The translations under genes and the position numbers were made by a program. A stretch of DNA of 7,712 nucleotides from Bacteroidales bacterium (GTDB lineage Bacteria; Bacteroidota; Bacteroidia; Bacteroidales; GCA-2748055), in contig JAOZLK010000191.1 of NCBI GenBank assembly GCA_029934875.1, positions 1-7,712 of the forward strand, written 5' to 3'. Below, in pieces: positions 1-5,473 of this stretch (its first letter is position 1; each line of letters opens with the position of its first letter). The notes beneath the pieces are model-generated. The model was given only the letters and a program-made list of their open reading frames with translations. It ran no database searches and had not been told where the DNA came from.

Positions 1-2068
1 AAATGCTTCCAAACATGGGATGACAGTTGGAATAAGTGTTGTCGCTCTCCTGCCAGGTTTCCCATATGGTAGTGGCTCCCCTGTCGATCATGTGTCCCCA
101 TCCCGGATATGATGTGCTGTTGACCACATCAAAAACCAGCTCGGGCGAGCCGTATTCCGAAAGTGCTTCAAGGATATACTTGGTTCCGAAAATGCCGGTG
201 TTAAAGTGTCCGGAGGGACCCCTGTTTAAAGCTAAAATCAAGGAATCCGCTGCGGCAACAATTTCCTCTTCGGGTATAATTCCGTGATACAGCAAGGTGG
301 AGTAAAGGGTCTGCCGGTTTATTTCCCCCACGGAATGGACATCCCAGAATTCCGTCTTGATCAGCTTTTTTAAACGCTGGGCCAGTGCCTCATAATGTCT
401 GACACCTTCAACATCCTCCATAAGTCCTGCAAAAACAGCCATAATGCGGGCACATTGCAGGTAATGCGCTGTCCCGGTCAGCTCCACGGGAACCGGCTCA
501 AGGGACTCATGATCACTCAGGCCACGGTCCACGATCCAATTAGGATGTAAACGGGCCACCTTTTCCATCCATTGACTGTTCAGTTCATACAATTCTTCGA
601 TGAGTCCGGTGTCTCCGTAATACAGGTAGAGGTAATACTGGGTAAGAAGATAGGCCGATTCCCAGCTAATCCCGCAATACGCCACCCCGGCAAAAGGTGC
701 GGTATCCACAAAGGCAGAATCATTCATGGCATCCACCCAGTCGTATATGGTTTTACGGTAAAATGCCTGCATGTCGAAGTTATATATAAAGGACTCGCTG
801 GTGGCATTCACATCACCTCCGTAGCCAAATTTCTCCCTGGCGGCACAATCGGATTGAACACTGACCAGGTTGGCGCGAAAGGTTCTCACGGTGGCTTCCT
901 GAATGGAATTCAGCAATGTCGAAGAAGAAGAAAAGCTATTGGGGGCTTCCAGGTCCGAATGAATAAACAGGCCCCTGATATCAGAGAGCCCCAGCTCCCT
1001 GGATAAGCCTTTGATTTCCATATACCTGTAGGTATGATAGGTAAATGAAGGAGTGAACCAGACCGGTGATTTATCCCCCAGTACGTAGAGATCCTTCTGC
1101 CAGGCAACTTCAGGAGCACCCGGTCCTCCTACACCACTGCGTTTAATCTGGCCGATCACGGTGGTCATGGGATTCACATTGCCATCGGGGTAGATCCGTT
1201 CACCAAACCTGAAAAAGATGGTATCGCCCCTGTTTCCTCTTAATCTGATCTTATAAGTCCCGGTAAAATTCACCCCCATATCTACCAGGTACACTCCCTC
1301 TTCAGGGGAAGTAATTCCGATTGGCCGGATTTCCCGGCTTATGCGGACAGGTGGGAAAAAACTTTCCTGCAGCTCCCCCCCCGGTTTAAAACCCGGCCTG
1401 GCCGATTCCCAGGAGGAATCATCAAATCCGGCTTTGTCCCAGGCCCTGATCTCCTTCCGGGCATCATAGGTGACTCCCAGGTAAACACTGTTCCGGGTAA
1501 GCGGGCCAAAATTGTATTTCCAACCCTGATCTGATACAATCTCCTCAGACCAGCCATTTTTGTAGGTGATTTGCAGCCTGGCGATAAAAACCGGTTTACC
1601 AACCTTTTTCATATCCTCCCGTAAGTTCCTCCGTCCCCATTTCCTGAGGGGCAGGGGATTGTAAAATCCGTTTCCAAGCAATACACCCAAACAATTGCCA
1701 CCCTTGTGCACCATGGAGGTGACATCGTATTCGGTATAATAGATCCTTTTGCTGTAGTCGGTCCAGGCCGGATCAAGCACATTGTCCCCCACTTGTTTTC
1801 CATTTATTGTGGCCTGGTAGTAGCCAGCGGCTGTAATATAAAGCCTGGCATGCCGGACAGCAGATGACAATTTGAACTCTTTTCTGAACTGGGGTGCCGG
1901 CCAATCCAGGTAGAACAGTGAATCGCTGGCAGGCAATGGCCGTCCATCTTCGATCCACTGGGCCCTGGAAATTGCGCTGAATCCTTTATGATCCCTTTCT
2001 GGCTTCTCCCTCCCGCAGGCAATAAGAAGGAAGATGGCCAGGATCATATATGCCTTAGTGTGTCTCAT
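1..2068 (-). CDS. GH78 alpha-L-rhamnosidase, lipoprotein, 3' end outside window
   Basis: Predicted to cleave terminal alpha-L-rhamnose from glycans by an inverting mechanism. The frame is open for 689 codons from ATG 2068 to the window edge. Residues 1-18 form a lipoprotein signal (hydrophobic stretch, lipobox LIAC, Cys18), so the enzyme should be membrane-anchored, probably at the surface or in the periplasm. Residues of about 75-150 resemble the N-terminal beta domain of bacterial GH78 (AGYYQATINGK, DPAWTDYSKRIYY, LLGNGFYN). The catalytic (alpha/alpha)6 region follows from about 390. Asp407, Glu412 and Asp419 sit in DCAAREKFGYGGD with exactly the spacing of Asp567, Glu572 and Asp579 in Bacillus RhaB, where the Glu is the proposed acid. 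Glu670 in GATTIWETW matches the proposed base. The visible end, CHPMFGS, is a family motif. The end of the barrel and a C-terminal beta domain (about 150-250 residues) must lie beyond position 1. The start is 25 bp after the protease stop, suggesting co-transcription. Family call firm; substrate unknown. Confidence 0.93.
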   Translation of the reverse strand, partial: MRHTKAYMILAIFLLIACGREKPERDHKGFSAISRAQWIEDGRPLPASDSLFYLDWPAPQFRKEFKLSSAVRHARLYITAAGYYQATINGKQVGDNVLDPAWTDYSKRIYYTEYDVTSMVHKGGNCLGVLLGNGFYNPLPLRKWGRRNLREDMKKVGKPVFIARLQITYKNGWSEEIVSDQGWKYNFGPLTRNSVYLGVTYDARKEIRAWDKAGFDDSSWESARPGFKPGGELQESFFPPVRISREIRPIGITSPEEGVYLVDMGVNFTGTYKIRLRGNRGDTIFFRFGERIYPDGNVNPMTTVIGQIKRSGVGGPGAPEVAWQKDLYVLGDKSPVWFTPSFTYHTYRYMEIKGLSRELGLSDIRGLFIHSDLEAPNSFSSSSTLLNSIQEATVRTFRANLVSVQSDCAAREKFGYGGDVNATSESFIYNFDMQAFYRKTIYDWVDAMNDSAFVDTAPFAGVAYCGISWESAYLLTQYYLYLYYGDTGLIEELYELNSQWMEKVARLHPNWIVDRGLSDHESLEPVPVELTGTAHYLQCARIMAVFAGLMEDVEGVRHYEALAQRLKKLIKTEFWDVHSVGEINRQTLYSTLLYHGIIPEEEIVAAADSLILALNRGPSGHFNTGIFGTKYILEALSEYGSPELVFDVVNSTSYPGWGHMIDRGATTIWETWQESDNTYSNCHPMFGSI

Positions 2069-2093
2069 TTTATAGTCAATATATAAGCAAACG
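2069..2093 (-). other. 25-bp gap between protease and rhamnosidase genes
   Basis: An AT-rich spacer read as CGTTTGCTTATATATTGAC and then TATAAA before the rhamnosidase ATG. There is no Shine-Dalgarno sequence, no hairpin and no convincing match to the Bacteroidota TTTG / TAnnTTTG promoter at proper spacing. The short gap favours read-through transcription from the protease gene. Confidence 0.5.
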
Positions 2094-4421
2094 CTATTTC
2101 ATGATCGTTAAACCGGTCCAATAGCCTGAATCCGTATGGAATCTTAGCACATAAACCCCTTTCGACAGGGTATTCGTTCGAATCTCAAGCCTGTCCTGAT
2201 GATGAGCTTTCAGGCCAAAAAGCTTCTGACCTGTGATGCTGAATATCTCCACAGCGCTGAGTTCATATGCATTGGAAATCCGGACCAGTTCATTCACCGT
2301 ATCATAGTAAACCTGGATATTCCCCAGTTCATCAGGTGTTCCTGTTGAGCTTATCGTCTCCTGGCAGCTGGCATAAACTACGGGGGCAAGAGCCAGGTCC
2401 TCATCCGGCACTGTTAACAATCTGAATCCAACTGCACTGGCACATTCTAGGCCTTTTAGCTCCTGTTTTTCTCCAGTATAGTCGGAGTTTTCATCGGGCC
2501 CGGTCTGGTAACCAAAAAAGTATTTTACTTTGCTATCGGGCTCCATAAGACCGGTGGCAGAATAGATTCCATCACCATCGTCATCCCTCATGACCCACCA
2601 TGATGCCCAATTTCCAAATGAAACCCATACGCCACCCGGTTCATACAAATCCTGGACCTCATTCATATCTACCTGGAAGGTGATTTCCGGCATAAAGGGA
2701 GAGAGCAGGCAGGAGGCAAAAAAAACGGCGGGCAGGGTCTGATTCCTGGACTCAACAGTTAAGGTTCTGTATCCTTCCTCATTCACACAAACTTCGCCCT
2801 CCATAAGATCCTGTTCATCCACGAAATCCTTTTCCAGATCAGGACCATTCTGATAGGAAAAGAAATATTTCACTTCGGTACCGGGATCAAAATTAAGCGT
2901 ACAAAGGTAGATTCCATTACCACTGCTATCTTCCATTGCCACCCGGGATTCAGGTTCTGCCAGGTGAAGTCTGACCGCTCCCCCTTCATAAAGATCCTCT
3001 TCCTCAGACAGGTTCAACTGGAAGGTAATGCCTGGATCTGTGCTTGCATTAGGATCAAAATGATCCATATACATGGTGTCGCTGCCGATCGGATCCAGCC
3101 ATTCCTTGAGCCTGGAGCTATCGCTTCCGCCTCTGTCCCAGCTCCAGTCAAAGCGACCCCAGTAATTGATCAGATCCACATCATCGCACCAGCCACTTCC
3201 ACCATAAAGCTGGCCCACAAGTCTCCCGTTCTGATCCCAGACCCCGCTTCCCGAGGATCCATATTCGGTTTGTCCTGAATTTAATTTGGGGGAAGTCCGC
3301 CAGTATCCGGGTTCTCTTCCCTTGTGGGTCTCCTCGCTCCATTTCTTTATATCCCCCGAGGGGTGGCCAATACATATATAGCGGGTGGGTGAAGCGGTAG
3401 ATCTTGTCCAGCCCGAATACAGAGCGTTGTAACTTGCCGGCGGAGCTTCACTCATTTCGAGCAGTGCAAAATCACTGTCCTCAGATCGTGCCCGGATGAC
3501 CGTTCCTGAAACTGTCTGGTCTATGTTGGGGTAAGAATTTTTGCATACGGGCGATTCATAATTAAACAATGAAACATAGTTTGAGCCATCACTATCACCT
3601 ATACAATGGTCTGCCGTGAGCACATAGGGTGTTCCATCATTGGCTGTATTATTCACCAGGGTGGCACTGCAGAGACCTGAGCCATTTACCATCAACATTA
3701 AAACGGAACGGCTTTCGTCCTGCCACTCATCTCCCTGTGCACAATGGATGTTGATGGTGCAGGGATCGGCTGATCCAAAACCCGGAATAAAGGTCTTGGC
3801 CCTGTCATATACATCCCGATAAGCATGGGTGGCACTTCCAACTCTCAATCTGCTTTTTCCTTTTACAGATTGTGGTTCATAGTATTCGATGATAATGGCT
3901 TCTCCCCGGACCAGTGTTGTGGCCAGTTTGCCATGGACCTTATTGTTCCGGTGATCAAAAGCTCCGATATAATCACTTCTGTCCTCATTGTATATAAATA
4001 ACCGGGCGCCGGGCGCCAGGTGATATTCACTGAAAATAAGGTTCAGGGAGTAAGCTCCATCCGAGCGAATCCCAAGATACCATATGCGATCTCCATTCTT
4101 CAGGGTCCTCCACACACCGGACATATCCGGCCCAAGATCCAGGCTGGTCTTCTCCCCAAATTTATAGGGCCCACTCTTATTCCATGAATAAGCATCGCGT
4201 GCCACCATGGCTTCATTATCCACATAGGGCAAAACCACAAAAGGGATTGTCGGAGAGGCCTTTAGCAGGTAGTCATATGGCTGTCCTCCATGGGTAATCT
4301 GTGCCTGTAGGTTATGAAGGCAGCTAAAAAGGAAAAATAGAATAACAGAATGTAGGATAAGGCTGCATAGAAACGATTTCCTTTTTTTTGGAAAGGCTGC
4401 AAAAATCCTGGATCCTGCCAT
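2094..4421 (-). CDS. Secreted lysyl-endopeptidase-family serine protease with two tandem modules and T9SS sorting domain
   Basis: A 775-residue secreted endopeptidase, numbered from ATG 4421; a GTG at 4427 could add two residues. Order: signal peptide 1-41 (basic KKRK, hydrophobic core, cleavage after LQAQ); pro-region about 42-215, like the N-terminal part of lysyl endopeptidases; trypsin-fold domain about 216-458; two 107-residue modules at 465-571 and 580-686; T9SS type A domain about 700-775, ending in SKGVYVLRF and a Lys. The triad is His272 (LTADHC), Asp317 (SDFALLEM) and Ser390 (YGSSGSG). Cysteines 221, 227, 251, 273, 293 and 412 match the six that form three disulfides in Achromobacter protease I, and SATLVNNTAND and SRLKEWLDP also match that family. 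Two specificity positions differ: Asn419 stands near Asp225 and Tyr406 at His210, so strict lysine preference is doubtful. The sorting domain predicts export by T9SS and release or A-LPS attachment. A terminator ends 11 bases before the start; the rhamnosidase follows after 25 bp. Confidence 0.93.
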   Translation of the reverse strand: MAGSRIFAAFPKKRKSFLCSLILHSVILFFLFSCLHNLQAQITHGGQPYDYLLKASPTIPFVVLPYVDNEAMVARDAYSWNKSGPYKFGEKTSLDLGPDMSGVWRTLKNGDRIWYLGIRSDGAYSLNLIFSEYHLAPGARLFIYNEDRSDYIGAFDHRNNKVHGKLATTLVRGEAIIIEYYEPQSVKGKSRLRVGSATHAYRDVYDRAKTFIPGFGSADPCTINIHCAQGDEWQDESRSVLMLMVNGSGLCSATLVNNTANDGTPYVLTADHCIGDSDGSNYVSLFNYESPVCKNSYPNIDQTVSGTVIRARSEDSDFALLEMSEAPPASYNALYSGWTRSTASPTRYICIGHPSGDIKKWSEETHKGREPGYWRTSPKLNSGQTEYGSSGSGVWDQNGRLVGQLYGGSGWCDDVDLINYWGRFDWSWDRGGSDSSRLKEWLDPIGSDTMYMDHFDPNASTDPGITFQLNLSEEEDLYEGGAVRLHLAEPESRVAMEDSSGNGIYLCTLNFDPGTEVKYFFSYQNGPDLEKDFVDEQDLMEGEVCVNEEGYRTLTVESRNQTLPAVFFASCLLSPFMPEITFQVDMNEVQDLYEPGGVWVSFGNWASWWVMRDDDGDGIYSATGLMEPDSKVKYFFGYQTGPDENSDYTGEKQELKGLECASAVGFRLLTVPDEDLALAPVVYASCQETISSTGTPDELGNIQVYYDTVNELVRISNAYELSAVEIFSITGQKLFGLKAHHQDRLEIRTNTLSKGVYVLRFHTDSGYWTGLTIMK
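2364..2684 (-). repeat. Tandem module 2 in the protease (107 residues), aromatic-rich copy
   Basis: This module covers protease residues 580-686. It begins ITFQVDMNEVQDLYEPGG and closes with a Cys after VVYAS. It aligns end to end with module 1 without a net length change. It keeps Trp599, Trp605, Trp608 and Trp609 and an acidic turn DDDGDGIY, which resemble ligand- and calcium-contact elements of beta-sandwich binding modules. Carbohydrate binding is inferred from these aromatics and is not shown. The T9SS sorting domain begins about 14 residues after it. Confidence 0.75.
2709..3029 (-). repeat. Tandem module 1 in the protease (107 residues), aromatic-poor copy
   Basis: This module covers protease residues 465-571. 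It begins ITFQLNLSEEEDLYEGG and closes with a Cys after AVFFAS. It has the same length as module 2 and shares with it ITFQ, DLYE, GNGIY/GDGIY, VKYFF-YQ-GPD and a late GYR/GFR-LTV. The pattern looks like a beta-sandwich of the CBM20/CBM48-like kind often attached to Bacteroidota exported enzymes. This fold assignment is from recognition of the pattern, not from a search. Each copy has an internal Cys (547-VC-VNEE region here) plus a terminal Cys, a likely disulfide. Confidence 0.75.
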
Positions 4422-4432
4422 AATCACTGTAT

Positions 4433-4469
4433 AAAAAAGAAAGCCGCCATGAAGCTCAGGGCGGCTTTC
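4433..4469 (-). terminator. Rho-independent terminator after the small T9SS protein gene
   Basis: Read on the minus strand, a perfect 10-bp stem GAAAGCCGCC/GGCGGCTTTC (4469-4460 and 4448-4439) encloses an 11-base loop and is followed directly by six T (4438-4433). It starts 28 bases after the stop of the gene at 4498. The plus-strand side has no comparable T run, so it acts for minus-strand transcription only. Its T run ends 11 bases before the protease ATG at 4421. Confidence 0.93.
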
Positions 4470-4497
4470 TTCAAGGGTTTACAGTTTAAGGTTCAGC

Positions 4498-5436
4498 TTA
4501 TTGAACGATCACCTTGCCTGAAAAGACACCAGCTCCGGTGTCAACTCTGACAATGAAGAGACCTTCGTCTTCCATAGCAATCTGCGTTCTGCCCTTTTCA
4601 ATCTGGACCGAACGTACCAGCTGTCCTGTTAAATTGAATATCTCGGCCTGGGCACGGTCGGCCTTCAGGTCAGAGATAACAATGGCCCTGTGTGCGGAGA
4701 AAATTTTCACTCCAGAGTCAGCTAGACCATCCCTTACTGAGTTGCCAGATCCCATATCACCGGCAGCAATGGGAGTGCCGGCTGTTTGCTCATAGGCAAA
4801 ATCCTTGATCGTAACCTGTGATTGGTCAGACTCAACGTCCAGTCTGATCCACCCGTAATGGTACGAGGTTCCTTCATCAAGGGTAAACCTGACACCCAGG
4901 TATTTATCCGGCTCACCATCTACCCAGGGACCCGTATTATAAGGACCCGTTCCATTGGCATAGGTACCCAGCCAGCCTAACATGAATGATTGGGGGCTAA
5001 AGGACCAGTAATCGCCTTCACCAAGCTCCGGTCCAATGACGTCATCGGCATCAAAACGATTGGCAAAATTATAGGTTGCAGCCCAGCTCGAAAGATAGCT
5101 TGGATGAATGTTCACCTCACCGCCGGGTTCGGGTGCAGCACGAATCGACATCCAGTTGGAAGGATTGGTACCCGTGGTATTACCCCATTTGTCACCGTTC
5201 CCGGCCATGATTTTCACATCAATGATTCCATCGCCATTCAGGTCCACTGAAATAGAATCCTTGGTCCCTTGGGTCTCAGGCAGGAGAAGAACCTCATCAG
5301 GATCCACATCGGTATACTTCACCTGGGCTTCAGCATTTGCTCCCACTGCCAGTAAGGCGCCTGCTGCAGCCGAGTAAGAAAGCAGCTTTCCTGTGAGAAG
5401 ATTTTTTTCATCGAGTTGTTTTGTTTTCATAAGCAT
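4498..5436 (-). CDS. Small exported protein of unknown function with T9SS sorting domain
   Basis: A 312-residue predicted secreted protein whose function I do not recognise. The start ATG 5436 is chosen because AAAACAAA precedes it, as is common in Bacteroidota; ATG 5430 (starting MKTKQLDEKN) is equally possible. The frame stays open up to 5526, but that would run into the preceding gene. Residues 1-38 are a signal peptide with a small-residue core (SAAAGALLAVGANAEAQ). VKYTDVDPDE follows. Residues 65-73 (DLNGDGIID) resemble a single calcium-binding loop. Residues 177-201 contain KYLGVRF and YHYGWIRLDV, and 211-227 contain KDFAYEQTAGTPIAAGD. This YGW...FAYE...PI.AG arrangement recurs in small exported Bacteroidota proteins of unknown role. 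Residues about 240-312 are a T9SS type A domain (AEIFNLTGQLV, EGLFIVRVDTG, ending KVIVQ). No catalytic motif is visible. It lies 37 bp after the fusion gene and ends in a strong terminator. Confidence 0.88.
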   Translation of the reverse strand: MLMKTKQLDEKNLLTGKLLSYSAAAGALLAVGANAEAQVKYTDVDPDEVLLLPETQGTKDSISVDLNGDGIIDVKIMAGNGDKWGNTTGTNPSNWMSIRAAPEPGGEVNIHPSYLSSWAATYNFANRFDADDVIGPELGEGDYWSFSPQSFMLGWLGTYANGTGPYNTGPWVDGEPDKYLGVRFTLDEGTSYHYGWIRLDVESDQSQVTIKDFAYEQTAGTPIAAGDMGSGNSVRDGLADSGVKIFSAHRAIVISDLKADRAQAEIFNLTGQLVRSVQIEKGRTQIAMEDEGLFIVRVDTGAGVFSGKVIVQ

Positions 5437-5473
5437 TTTGTTTTGATAGGTTAAAAAAAACGATATACGAGAA

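Noticed and set aside
820..862. DCAAREK in place of the more usual DCP.RE in the GH78 catalytic motif
   Set aside because: The acidic residues and their spacing are intact, and the Pro is not catalytic. This looks like normal family variation.
572..1006. A 144-codon open frame on the plus strand
   Set aside because: It is antisense to the GH78 catalytic region (Asp407 to Asp419 lie within it) and has no signal or motif of its own.
4003..4018. GC-rich repeat GGGCGCCGGGCGCC
   Set aside because: It lies within the protease pro-region coding for APGAR and needs no explanation beyond codon choice.
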